Source: Diplocarpon mali (Eukaryota; Ascomycota; Leotiomycetes; Helotiales; Drepanopezizaceae). Taken from it: a stretch of 64,000 bases of DNA. Each line of letters opens with the position of its first letter. Positions within the stretch are counted from its first letter, which is position 1. The notes under the pieces are model-generated. The model ran no database searches. It was not told the origin of the DNA and saw only the letters and a program-made list of their open reading frames with translations. The stretch spans positions 1-64,000 of the forward strand of contig JAENRP010000155.1 in NCBI GenBank assembly GCA_024741835.1, written 5' to 3'. Made by a program: the position numbers and the translations under genes. This document shows, piece by piece, positions 47,129 through 58,870 of this stretch.

Positions 47129-47436
47129 TTAAATAAAGAAGTTCTTCTCTACTAAGGACAGCTTTTAATAATATCCTACCCCTTTTGAAAATCGATTTGC
47201 GGTTATTTCGACTTTCAATAGAGTTAGGATCCTAGAGATCTCTTAAATAAACTGAGAGCTTAAGTGTAGCTTATTAACTAATATAATCGAGGAACGCTTT
47301 CATTAGTCGGATTTTCTTAATTACTCCTTTTGTAGAAGTACTATAGGCAGAAGTTAAGAGAGCACTATACTATTAAAACCCTTTTTCTATAGAACCCTTT
47401 ATTAATTAAATCCCTATTGAAACTAAAATTGGTAAA

Positions 47437-50400
47437 ATGAATTCCTTATCAGCCGGAAGTTAGCAAATACAGAATATACCTAGTTCATTTAAGGAACTAG
47501 CTTCTATAAGGAGTACTCTTACCTTAGCCCCTAAGGCCGGACCTTCCTTTACCGCTAAGGGCAAGAGACTATAATGCTATAGCTAAGCTAATTAAGATAA
47601 ATAAGACTTTTCGAACTTAAATGTATTATAAGGAATAATCTTAGGTTTAGAGGAATTCTTATAACGCTAAGATCAATCTAATTAATAATTATAAAGCAAG
47701 ATTAGTAGGATTGCCTAGGCTATCTTTAGCTTAAAGACCCTAGCTTATTAAAGCTAAGAGATAGCTTAGCGCATATATTAGACTACTAAGCGAGAATCTA
47801 CCTACCTTTGCTAAAGTAAGACTTAGCCTCCTTTAAAAGTCGATATAGATATAAAATGGCTAAAAATTCAGCTAATTAAAAAGATTACCCCCTTTAACAA
47901 TAGGACCTCCCTAATATATAAGTAGTAGTTAGCTTTAGTCTAAGACCGATTATAAGTTAATACTAACCTATATCCAAATAAGCAAGCTTGCTAAGCCTTT
48001 ATTTAAAGATCTACTATAGGATAAGCCCAAATGTACCTCGAACCCTAGTACCTTTTAAAGACTAACCCCTTTTAAAACTATTAAGAAATAGTAGAATTGT
48101 TAAGCAGTTACTTTTTAATTAGCTAAAAGGTAGACCTATTTCGATCTACTTTCTATTACCTTTATATAAGAGAAGCTAATCATTTTAAAGAAACTTTTCC
48201 TTAATTTTAAGCCCAATTCTAATCTGCTGCGATTTAAGAAGAGGTCTTAAGATTTAAGTAGTTCTTCTTTATATAGAATAAGATTACCCCTTAGCTTAGA
48301 GCTGCTTGCGCCTTAACTAAGGCCTCTTAAGGAAAGGACTATACTATTATAATTAACTAATTAAACGCCCTTAATACTAAATGCTAAAGTAACTAACTTT
48401 TCAACCCTTTGATTAAAAGTAAGGCGACCTTAGTATTATACTAAAAGACATCTGGTTCGCTCTTTAATAAGACTACTTACGGTCTAAGCGCTAGAAGTAC
48501 TACTTAAGTTTCTAGGCTATTAGCCTTAAAGCCTATTACCCCTTTTTACTAAGATATATTAGCTAAGGCTAATTCTCTTACTTTACCCTTTAAGTAAGCT
48601 ACTTACTAAACCTATAGCAAAACTAGTTACTATAAGATTAAGTGCCCTTTTATAAGTAAGATCAATACCTTAAAAGATATAAAGGAAGCTAACCCGACTT
48701 TAGACTTAATTAAGAATAGGGTTAAAATAGAAGAAGATTAGGAAAATGAAGAGGCTTAGGAAAAGACTCCTACTTAGGCCTACAAAAGTACAACTTATCG
48801 AAGCTAGATCTTAACTCTTTAATAAAAGGGAAGTAATTCCTAACCTCTTATACTATTAGTATAAATGGACTTAGAGTATTATTATTAGCTTTAATAGATA
48901 CTAAAGCCTTTAGTTACCTATTTTTAAATCGCCCCTTTTTTATACATCTTTTAAAAGCGACTAGCTTTTAAATTCTTCCTCTTCTAGCCCCTATTCCTAT
49001 CTATAGATTTTAGAATACTATTTGCGTATAAGCTATACACTATATATACTTTCACTTAACAATTGATAAAAGGCGTATTTATAACTACCCTTAGGTTATT
49101 CTTAACCTAAGCTAGCGTAATGCTATTATTAGAGTCAAATGGATATGCTGATTCCGATTTAAACTTAATCCGAAGGAAAACCGATTTATATAGCCTTTAT
49201 ATTACCCCCTATCTCCTTAATTCGCAAAGGAAATTCTTATCTATCTTCCCCTTTTTAAAAGACTTCGGATCTAATCCAATTATTAAGCTAATATTAATTA
49301 TAAAGAATAGGAAATAGCTATAAATAAAGCTTAATAGATTAATAGAAGATAGTCTTATATTAATTTAATAGTCTTAGCTAAGCGCAAGATCCCTATTGCT
49401 ATTACTAGGCTAGCGCCCTTACCTATAATTAAGCTAGATCTAGGAAAATAGTCTAATATAAATCGATTATAATCTGACCCTATTTGCAAATGCCTTAAAG
49501 CTGCAGTTCTTATTTGCAAAATTAGTACTAACGCCTTTTATTATAATATAAAGTATAAGGAGACTAAGTTCTTTTAAACCAGTATTTATAAAGTAGATAG
49601 GATTTTAAAGGAAAGATATAAGCCTAAGAATCCTAATATTAAAAAGCTAATTAATAATCGACTCTTAAAATAGTACTGATCTTTAAGATAAGCCTTTTCT
49701 AAAAGGGATGCAGATACCCTCCCTCCCTATTAGTACTATAATTATAAGATATAGTTAAAAGGGCCCTTGCCTAACGCCTATTTGCCCTTCTATTATTAAT
49801 CTACTAAAGAGCTTAAGGTTATAAAGGAGTACTTACTTAAGAATTTAAATAAAGGCTTTATCAAGATAAGTACTAGCCCCTTTGCTTTGCTAGTACTATT
49901 TATAAAGAAGGCCGATAGTAGCCTCTGATTTTGCATAGACTACTGGAAGCTAAACGCATTAACTCGGAAAGACGCTTACCTGATTCTAAGGATAAACGAG
50001 CTTTTAAGGCGAGTATTTAAAGTTAAGATTTTTATAAAACTGGATATTTAAGCCGCTTTTAATTAAATATAAATAGACCTTAAATCTAAGGAATATACTA
50101 CCTTTCGAATAAAGTACAGATCCTATAAATATAAGGTTCTCCCTTTCGGCTTTTATAATAGACCTAGTACTTACTAGTAGTATATAAATAACGTTCTTTT
50201 AAATTACTTAGATGATTTTTATATAGCGTATTTAAATAATATTTTAATTTACTTTAAAAATGTTAAAGAGCACTAAGGATATATTAAAAAGGTGTTAAAA
50301 CAACTCTTAGAGGTAGGCCTTTAAGTAGATATTAAAAAGTGCGAGTTTTATATTACTTAAATTTAATATCTTAAATATATTCTAATAATAACTAGGATTA

Positions 50401-52740
50401 AACTAGACTTTGAAAAGGTCAAACTACTGCGCAATTAAAAGTACTTAAAAACTGTTATTAAAGTAAAGTCCTACTTAGGATTTTACAAGTTTTATCGATA
50501 ATTTATTTGCAACTTTAGGCTAATTGCTAAACCCCTTTCTATTCTAACCCGACTGATAGTACTTTAGAATTAGACAGAAGAGTGCCGAATCGCTTTTAAA
50601 GAGCTTTATAAGCAGCTACTCTCAATTTAGCGAATTTACCATTTTAACCTTAACTTACTTATAAAGCTAGAAACTAATACTTCTAATAGCATTATTGCTA
50701 AAGTACTTTCTTAATAATACTCTAATAAGTAATAGTACCCTATTGGCTTCTATTTACATATACTCTTAGGTTATAAACTTAATTAGGAAATATATAATAA
50801 GGAACTCTTTACTATTATTAAATCCTATTATAAATAGAGACCTAAGCTTATATCACTTAAGGAGCAAGTTGATATTTACTTAAATTACCGCTCCCTTAAG
50901 TACTTTATAACTACTAAGGTTCTAACTGCGAAATAGTACTAATAGATAGAGTTTCTATCTGACTTTAATTTTCGAATTATATATACTCTTAGTAAAGACA
51001 ATTAGAAGGCTAATATTCTTAGCTACTAAGAGTAAGATATGCCAGTTTATAAATAAGCTAAGCTAGATAGCCAATCCTAAGTTTTGCTTTCTCCTACTTA
51101 ATTAGATACTTAAATTAATATTAAACTAGCTGATAAATTTCTCGCCGAATCTGCCGAAAGCACCTTTGCCTTAATATTAAACGATACTCTTAATTCGACC
51201 TTAAATCGACTTAAGGATTCCTTTAATTTAATTAAAAAGCTTTATTAAGATAATCGCGAATCCTTTTAAAAGATTTATATTAACCTCTTTAAAAACTACT
51301 CCTTAAAAGACGGATTGCTTTACTTTAAGGAGCGTCTTTATATATACTATAATACTCCCTTATACACTTATCTAATTTAAAAAGCTTATAACCAACCTTT
51401 AAGCGCGTACCTAAGTGGCTTAAAGACCTATTAGCTACTTGCTCTTAAGTACTATTAGGTTGGGATAGGTTCGGACTGCAAAAGATTTATTACAAACTAT
51501 AGACCTTATCCATTCTTACATTTAAAGATAATTAAATAATAAGGTCTCCTATAGCCCTTCCCTATTCCTAACTATCTTATATAGTACTTATATATGGATT
51601 TTAAGGATTTCCCTCTTAATAAGCATAGCTTTAATTGAATCCTGGTTTTTATAAACCGATTTAGTAAAAGTGCTATTACAATTCCTTATTAAAAAGATAT
51701 CGACGCTTAAGGAACTGCCTGACTGTTCGTTTAATAGATTTATCAATTCGGCTACACTCTAGAGACAATTACCTTAGACCGAGGCCCTTAATTCGTCTCC
51801 TTATTTTAAAGAGAGTTTTATTATATTATTAGTATTAAGATCAAACTCTCTATAGCGTACTATAAGGAGACTAATAGCCAAATGGAGATTATAAATAAGT
51901 ATATTAATTTAAGGCTAAGGCCTTTTATTAATTACTATTAAGATAATTAAAGTAAGCTAATTCTATTAATAGATTATATATAATCTACCCTCCTTTATAC
52001 TTCTATTAGTATAATCCTATATTAGCTTAAGTATAGAGTTGCACCTTAGATAAGTTAGGACTAAACCTCTTTAAAACCGTTTAACCTATAAGAGAGATTG
52101 AACTAAGCAAAGGCTAGGCTAATAGTAGAGAGGATGCACTTAGCCTAAGAAGTAGCGAAAGGCAATATAGAATGCGCCTAGGAGAAAATACAAAAGTCTA
52201 TAAATTAATATTAAAAGGAGATTAATTAAAAACCTAAAGATATAGTCTACCTTTTGATAAAAAATCTTAAGAACTACCGCTTTAATAGGAAACTGGCCAA
52301 TTAATAGGATAGTCCTTTTAAGGTTCTTAAAAAGGTAGGCAATTTATATTAGATTAAGCTACTTATAAGTTTTATAATATATAATATCTTTATACTAAAG
52401 CTATTATTTAAAGATCTATAAAACCTTTTACTAGGTTAGGAATAACCTTAGCCTATTATAAAAAAGATCGCTAGGTAAGAAGAGTATAAGGTATTTAAAA
52501 TACTAAGTATACGCCTATCTTAAGGGAATTTAGAGTATTAGGTTAAATGGACTAATTATAATCCTAATCTTAGTTAATATTGCACTTTAAATTTTATAAG
52601 ATCCTTATATAAGATTCGCGACTTTTATTAGGCCAATCCTATAAAGCTAGGACTACCTTAGAACTTATAAGCTTAGCTAAAGGCTTAAGAAAGCGGTATA
52701 AATGATTATAGTCATTTAAAAGATAATAGGCCAGATGCGA
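47437..52740 (+). pseudogene. Inner Gypsy gag-pol, RIP-inactivated
   Basis: Protein remnants in Gypsy order. The protease DTGA is decayed to DTKA near 48893. The reverse transcriptase catalytic box at 50229-50255 reads YLNNILIYF instead of YLDDILIYS, both Asp codons changed by G-to-A. RNase H and primer-grip regions are near 50480-51000. Integrase includes LYMDFKDFPLN near 51590, DRGP near 51778 and QMEIINKYI near 51880. A chromodomain-like tail (KWTNYNPNLSQY, IRDFYQANP) is near 52540-52640. Dozens of stops are TAG, TAA or TGA consistent with Gln or Trp ancestors. Confidence 0.9.
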
Positions 52741-52860
52741 AATAGGTTAATAAATAAATTTAAAAATATAAAAGAAAAAAAAAGGAGAAAAATAATAAAA
52801 AATATAAAAATAATAATACTAGGCTTATTGCCCCCTCCCTTTATAACTCCTTTGACCCCT

Positions 52861-53790
52861 CCTCTTCTACGCTTAAGGAGATAAGATCTAATTCCGTTCT
52901 AAAGCTAAAGCTCGCCTCTTATCTATACCCTTGCCTAGAACGACCCCGACCTCCTTTTGCTACTGCTAGCGCTGCCCTACTAGCTGCCGCGCCTAACGCT
53001 ACCTTTATTATTACAAGCCCCCTTCCCTTTATAAGAGACTTTGCTGCTATAGCAGTCCGCTTTACTAATGCAGTAATAGACCTTAGGAGGCTTAGTATAG
53101 TTCGGCTGAATTACTTTAACCTCGCTAGCTAAGACTTAATAAGGTCGCTGCGCTCCTATTAGAAAGTTAGCGATTAATTTGATACTAATTCGAGTTGAAC
53201 TTATAGCAACTATCGCCTAGACCCCTTTTAGCTAGCTTACTATAGTCTTAGCTATAGAGCGGAGCTCTGCAAGGCTAGCACGCTTTAATTAAGAGCGATT
53301 AGTCGGAGCCTTTGCGCTAGCTACTAGTAAGAGGTTAATAAGAATCCGGGCGCGCTAGACCGCCTTTTAATAGAATATCTTACGGTTCCTTATTGAAACC
53401 GCCTATGCGTTATTATTATTACTACTATCATCCTCCTCTTACTATTAGGCAGCTTTCCCCTACTACTTCTTAAGGGCTGCGGATAGCGCTGCGAACTCCT
53501 CTTTAATATAAGAGGGAAGTTATAAGGTATTAGTATAAGTAGAACTCTAGAGTCGATTCGGGGTACTTATAAAGATGTACTCCGCCTTCTGCTCCTAGTA
53601 CTAGTAGCACTTCTTGCTACGCTCCGACTCGAATTCGCACTCGTGCGCGATATTGCGCATAAGGCGCCGCATATACCAGTAGTAATAAACGCAGTAGGCT
53701 ATCGCAAGGGCGCCTAACGGTAAGGGAATTAGTACTATACGTATTAGATGCGATTCGACCTTAGACTAGGGCAAACTTACTTATAGTAGT
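52861..53790 (+). pseudogene. Extra decayed ORF downstream of the Gypsy chromodomain
   Basis: After the integrase tail one forward frame stays protein-like for about 300 codons. Its interruptions are TAG/TAA/TGA at sites where Gln or Trp would fit. It starts with a Pro/Ala-rich segment, then a mostly alpha-helical charged stretch (FAAIAVRFTNAVIDLRRL). A strongly hydrophobic segment near 53410-53480 (VIIITTIILLLLLGSF) looks like a membrane span, and a second hydrophobic run lies near 53580-53620. It has more G and C than the pol region. I do not recognise its family. It could be an envelope-like or accessory third ORF, or captured host sequence. Confidence 0.5.
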
Positions 53791-54064
53791 TAGTAGTAGT
53801 AGTAGTAATTGTTTCTACTACTATATATTAGCCTTACGCTATAGTAGTAGGAGTAAGGGACTTATGCGGTTATATATAGTTATTATATTAAAGAAGGAAG
53901 ATCCTATAGGAGGGAAAAACAAATTTGAGTATATAATGCAACTAGCGTTAAACTAAATATAGAATAGTACTATTTGTATAATAATGCGCTAAGTACGTTA
54001 CTATATGAAAATCATCACGACCTATAAACGCTTATAAGCAAGCGTTCTTAAAAGGGGGAGGTAG

Positions 54065-54371
54065 TATAATAGCTATACCTCTACTTGGCGCAATTACCTA
54101 GGAGTATGGCGTTTTAAGGTTTTGCAATCTCGATTCGATATAGGATTATCTTGAATCGACCTTAAAGGTGCAAAAGGATATTCTTATATAATATTATATA
54201 AATAGACAAAGAGCCTTAAGCTGCTTATATATATAAGGAAGAAGGGCTCTCCCTTAAGGAGGGCTCTTTAACTTCTTCGTTTCCTTCGTATTAGACCTAT
54301 AGAATACGCCTTTTGCACCACTTCTTGCTCTCATACTTGATCTCGCACTTCGGCGGTTCTGTGTCGTTACA
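54065..54371 (+). repeat. 3' LTR of the inner Gypsy
   Basis: This 307-bp LTR begins TATAATAGC (decayed from TGTAACGGC) and ends GTGTCGTTACA intact. It is preceded by a purine tract and followed by the TAATC duplication. Confidence 0.95.
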
Positions 54372-54376
54372 TAATC

Positions 54377-57222
54377 GAAATATTAAAGAATAGGCTAAAG
54401 CAAGGTATTCTTAAGTTTTATAATAGCCCTTATAAGAATAAATGGTTCCTAGTTGCTAAGAAAGAGAAGGGAACTTATAAACTAATAATAGTAATAGTAA
54501 AGATGAACCGAGTAATTGTTAAAGACGCTAACATTCCTCCGAATATAGATAAGTTCTTAAATAAATTCGTAGGATTAACCTGCAGCTTTCTTATTAACTT
54601 CTTTTTTAAATATAACTAATTTATTCTTAATATTAAATCAAGAGATATAATAGTAATTTAAATCCCTCTTAAGCTACTTTAAATAATAAGATTACCTTAA
54701 GAGGCTATAAATTCGATCGCTTAATTTATCTAAGTAATCTATAAGATATTAGTAGATTGTATACCTAATATTACGCTCCCTTATATAGATAATATAAGAG
54801 TAAAAGGATTAAGATCATTTTATAATTATAAAGAAGTTCTCCTTAGCATATAGCAATTTATAATAGAATATATTTAGAACCTAGACTAGGTGCTTATACG
54901 ATTCAAAAGGGCAAAAGCAACAGTCGGTCTGAAGTTATAATACTATCTTCTATTAATAGAAATTATTAGTTTTATTACTAATTCCAATAGCCGAAGTCCT
55001 TAGAGGGCTAAAGTACTTAAAATCGACAAATGAAAGAGGTATAATAATATAGCAAAAGCTTGTATATTTATTAGCATTATAGTATACTATCGCATTTAGA
55101 TTAAGGATTTTACTAAAAAGGCAGTACCTATTTACTCCTTGTTTTAGAAAGGGGCTGAGTTTTAGTAAAAGGAACCTTAAATAGAGGCTATAAAACAACT
55201 AAAGCAAGCGTTACTTAAGGCGCTATATCTAATTAAAATAGACTATAGAGCTAACGCTAGGCTAATTATACTAACAGTTGACGCAAGCTTAATCGGATAG
55301 GGTGCTATCCTTTAATAAGCTAATAGCTAATAGAAAAGATATTTAATTTACTTTAAAAGTAGTCTTTAGAATCTAATAGAGACAAAGTATAATACTATTA
55401 AATAGAAATGCAAAGGCGCTTTAAAGGTAATAAAAAAGATAAGAAGCGACTTCTATAGTACTTACTTCATCTTTGAAACCGATGCTAAAGTACTAGTAAA
55501 ACAATTGAATAGAGCTATAAGCGACCTATTAAGAGCCTTACTAATAAAATGGATTACTTAAATAAGATTAATAGACTTTAAAGTCAAATATATTCTAAGA
55601 ATGAAAAATACTATTGCTAATAGCCTTTTAAGAAGAACTTGTCCCTACCTCTTTAATTTGATTAAAGAAGACGAAATAGATATTAATAAGTAGGTAAAGA
55701 ATAAAGTTAATTATTTATTAATATATTGCCTTAAAGGGACTTAACTTGCGGTCTTAGCCTACGAGTCAAATAAGAGAATTTTATTACCTAACTACTTAAG
55801 TGACTTTGAAGAAATTGCGAAATTTTTAATCATACTTAGATAATTAAAGATAGTTGCTCTTAAGGATTTTTAGAAATTTAAAGCTAAAGCTCTGATTTAT
55901 CTAATATAAGAAAGATAATTATTTAAAAGGAGTAATAACTTATTCCTTATATAACTCTGCTTAGATAACGAAAAACTAAAGGCTAAAGCTATCTAAGATA
56001 TTTATAAGGAAACTGGCTACTAAAGAGCTAAATCCACTTACTACCGACTCTTAAGGAAATTCTTTTAAAAGGGTTCTTTTAAGGACTGCAAAGCCTTTAT
56101 AAAAAGTTGCATCCCTTATTAGAAACGAAAACCTAATTGTAAAGAGAATCCTCTATTCCTAACCTAGCTAATAGGCCTTTTTTATAAAGTCAGTCTTAAT
56201 ATTATACAAGTACTAATAATTGAAAATAGGATTATATATTTTATTTTAATAAAGGAAGACCTATTAGGATAGCTTAAAGGGCGACCTTTAAGATCTACTA
56301 ACTCTGAATCTATTGCGAAGTTCCTTTAGGAAGATATAGTCTATTGTTATAGACTTTTTAGCAAACTAACTATTAATAAAGGCCTTGAAAATAAAGGAGT
56401 AATTAAAGCTTTTTTATAAAAATATAGTATTAAATAGGTTCAAATCTTAGCGTATAACTCGAAAGCTAATAAAGTAATAAAGCAAGGATATTATAACATT
56501 CTTAATAAGCTATTTAAAGTTACCTATAGAGGATTTAAGAATTAGATAAAACACTTTTATAGAATACTTTTTACTTATCGAATGATAATTTATAAACCGA
56601 TTAGAGTTATACTATTTTTCCTTATCTATAGTAAAGAGGCATAGCTCCCTCTTGAATCCTAATAGCCTATTTAAAGATTATTCGATTATAGTTAAATTTA
56701 GAACCATTCCGATTTACTTATAATAAGATGCTAATAACTTAAGCTCTAAGATATAGATATAAAGGAAATTATTCTATAAAAGAAATAATATTAGGAAAAA
56801 GCTAAGGAAGCATAGGCTGCTTTTAAAGTACTTAAAATATACCTTATTTAAAAAGATAATCTTGTCCTAATTTATAATATTATAAGAAGTATTAATATAT
56901 TAGTAGATACTAAACTTAACTATTAATAGCTTAGTTTATTTAAGGTTAAATCTAAGTAGAAAGAAAAGGGATACTATTCTCTTTAAGAACTTAATAGAAT
57001 TAATATTAAGGGAATCTTCGCAGCTAATCGACTAAAGCGCTTTTATTAATACAACTAGACCTTATTCCCTTTAGAAGATAAATTAGAAATTGATATAACC
57101 TTTGAATCTTCTATAGGAACTAATAGCAATATAAGCAATTTTGAACCTTTAGATAAAGATTAAGATTTTTCCAACTTAACCTATAAGCCGGTCTTATAAG
57201 TAAAGAATATTAAAATACTTAA
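54377..57222 (+). pseudogene. Outer Gypsy pol remnant (RT, RNase H, integrase)
   Basis: This continues the outer Gypsy after the nested insertion. Reverse transcriptase has FLVAKKEKGTYKL, DANIPPNID and FFFKYNQFIL, with the catalytic LPYVDDI decayed to LPYIDN (D to N by G-to-A). RNase H spans about 55200-55640. A 24-bp motif copy at 55744-55767 lies in the linker to integrase. Integrase zinc-binding residues appear near 56085-56125 (DCKAFIKSC, YQKRKP), with the C-terminal segment ending near 57060. Stop codons are frequent. Confidence 0.88.
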
Positions 57223-57394
57223 TGTCGTGCTGTATTTAGAGGTGGATTCTCAGTAGTGGCAGAAGCTTGTAAAATTCTACTTTAACTGTATACCTAAGCT
57301 CCTTTTATAAAAGTGCTCCGTGGCCACTTTAGGAGTATATTATATAAGCCAGTCCTTAGATGCCTTAGTGCCTAAGGCTCCTTATAGCGCAATA
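57223..57394 (-). repeat. 3' LTR of the right-hand Copia element
   Basis: On the plus strand it starts TGTCGTGCTG and ends GCGCAATA (decayed from GCGCAACA). It has the same 172-bp length as the LTR at 31177-31348. Flanking DNA to the left belongs to the outer Gypsy. Confidence 0.92.
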
Positions 57395-57899
57395 CACCCC
57401 TTAGGTGAGAATCAGCTCCTAAGCTAGGCTTAGCTATAACTAGCGCTAGATCTAGTATATAAGACTCCTTTATTATACTCCCTAGCTTTTAAAATAATGA
57501 AAATTGCTTAATAAAGCTGTAATAAATAAAAGAGGGAGCGCATTCTAAGTGCTTCCTTTATAGAATAGAAGCTAAATCAAGTGATAAAGGAAAGTCAATA
57601 AAGGTAGCGCGCCTATAAAAGTACGCGTTTTTCCCTTATAAAGCTTTCCTTCCTTATACTTCTTTAAATAATCACTTTAAAATAGAGAATAGCAATAACA
57701 ACTCTAAGGAGCGCCTTACTAGGGCTACTATTATAAGCTTTTTAATCGTGCTCCCTTACTCCTGCTAAAGACTTATAGTAAAGTCGTTATATTTAAATAT
57801 AGCTTAGAGCTTCTTAGCGCGGCAGATAGTAGGAGGATAATAACGCACTTAAGACGTTCGATATAGTAATACCCCTAAGAGGGAGCGCGCCTCCTCCTC

Positions 57900-58870
57900 T
57901 CCCTGCCACCCCTTAGGCTATAGTTCCTAGAACACCGGCGGTCTCCTCTGTAGCTCCCTCCTCCTATCGCAAGCTAGAGCAAGGGCTAATAAGGAATATA
58001 CTATATAAAAGGTGCATTTAGAGCTTCCTAGCTAGAAAGTCGGCTGGCGTATGCTTTAATAGCATAGTAGGAGTATACTGCTTTCGTTATGCAAAGGGAG
58101 GCTATACGTATTAGGAGCTTCCTATCAGCGCCTTAAAGGCGTAGGAAGATTATATATTCTTATTAAAAGAGAATAATAGTGACTCTATAGTACGTTCTCA
58201 AGCTCCCTTTAAGTGGTTTACTACTAATAAGTAGTTTAAGGCCTTGCTGCTATTAAGAGGAAGGTAAGAGAGGAGCTTCGGAAGGTGCGCTAGAGAGAGA
58301 TAGAGGAGGTGGTATTATTAGAGGGTACGTTAATTATAAGCTTTCTTATACTATAGCTAATAGCTTCCTAGAATTAGTTGGTCAAGAGCTCCTACCGCTG
58401 CCGATTATAGCACCTCTTAGCCTTGCCGCCCGCCTTGCAAAGGCTTTTAAGGTTCCTACGGCTGCTCCTATTATTGCTCTTGGCGTTGCTCCTTAGGCGG
58501 CTCCTAAGGCTATGCTATTAGAGGAGTCGGTTGCTTCTCGATAGAGACGCGCCCTTATATTATTCGCAAAGCTATTAGAGGTTCTGATTATCTAAAGGAG
58601 TTGGTTTTAAGCCTCCTTATATATTAGTATAAGGAAAATTGAACCCTATCTTACGCTTCTTTCCTACTTACTATTATAAAGGAGATATGAAAGGATTATG
58701 AAGTATTTAAAATGCTAGCTTCTTGACTAGACCTCTTGCGTCTTAGAGGTTCAAAAGCTTAATGAAGCTCTCGAACTTTTGTCGAGGAAGGTTTTTAATA
58801 AGGCTATTAGCGTATATATCCTTAGTAGGGAGATAGGCCACTTAAAAGCTCCCTTTTTAGTGCTCCTATT
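57900..58870. other. Extra segment between Copia RNase H and 3' LTR
   Basis: Copia elements usually have little DNA between RNase H and the 3' LTR, but here about 1.4 kb intervenes. It is richer in G and C than its surroundings. One plus-strand frame (antisense to the element) reads protein-like from about 58290 to 58870 with a few TAG interruptions, for example APIIALGVAP and KLNEALELLSRKVFNKAI. The minus strand is also partly open. The family is not recognised, and coding status is unproven. Confidence 0.35.

Larger units (their letters stand above)
46822..54371 (+). mobile_element. Complete chromovirus-type Gypsy element with TAATC target duplication
   Basis: Two 307-bp LTRs in direct orientation (46822-47128 and 54065-54371) bound a 7550-bp element. 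TAATC at 46817-46821 and 54372-54376 is the target duplication. The outer Gypsy resumes immediately after, so the insertion is nested. A polypurine tract (AAAAGGGGGAGGTAG, about 54050-54064) precedes the 3' LTR. Gag lies at about 47437-48800, protease near 48890, reverse transcriptase at 49700-50400, RNase H at 50550-51050, integrase at 51380-52200 and a chromodomain-like segment near 52500-52700. About 1.25 kb of further protein-like sequence lies before the 3' LTR. Coding parts are saturated with RIP-type stops. Confidence 0.95.
41962..57222 (+). mobile_element. Outer Gypsy element, RIP-decayed and interrupted
   Basis: Gag, protease, reverse transcriptase, RNase H and integrase remnants read on the plus strand in Ty3/Gypsy order. 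They are split by another Gypsy at 46822-54371 and cut by a Copia from 57223. Gag-like sequence lies at 43370-44560, with a CNFC zinc-finger remnant near 44480. A protease remnant (TLIDYNLKVNII) is near 45570. Reverse transcriptase resumes after 54377 (KWFLVAKKEKGTYKLI, DANIPPNID), with LPYVDDI decayed to LPYIDN near 54779-54796. Integrase HHCC remnants lie near 56080-56130 and a C-terminal AANRLKRFY near 57030. The left boundary is uncertain and the 3' LTR is not in the window. Confidence 0.85.
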
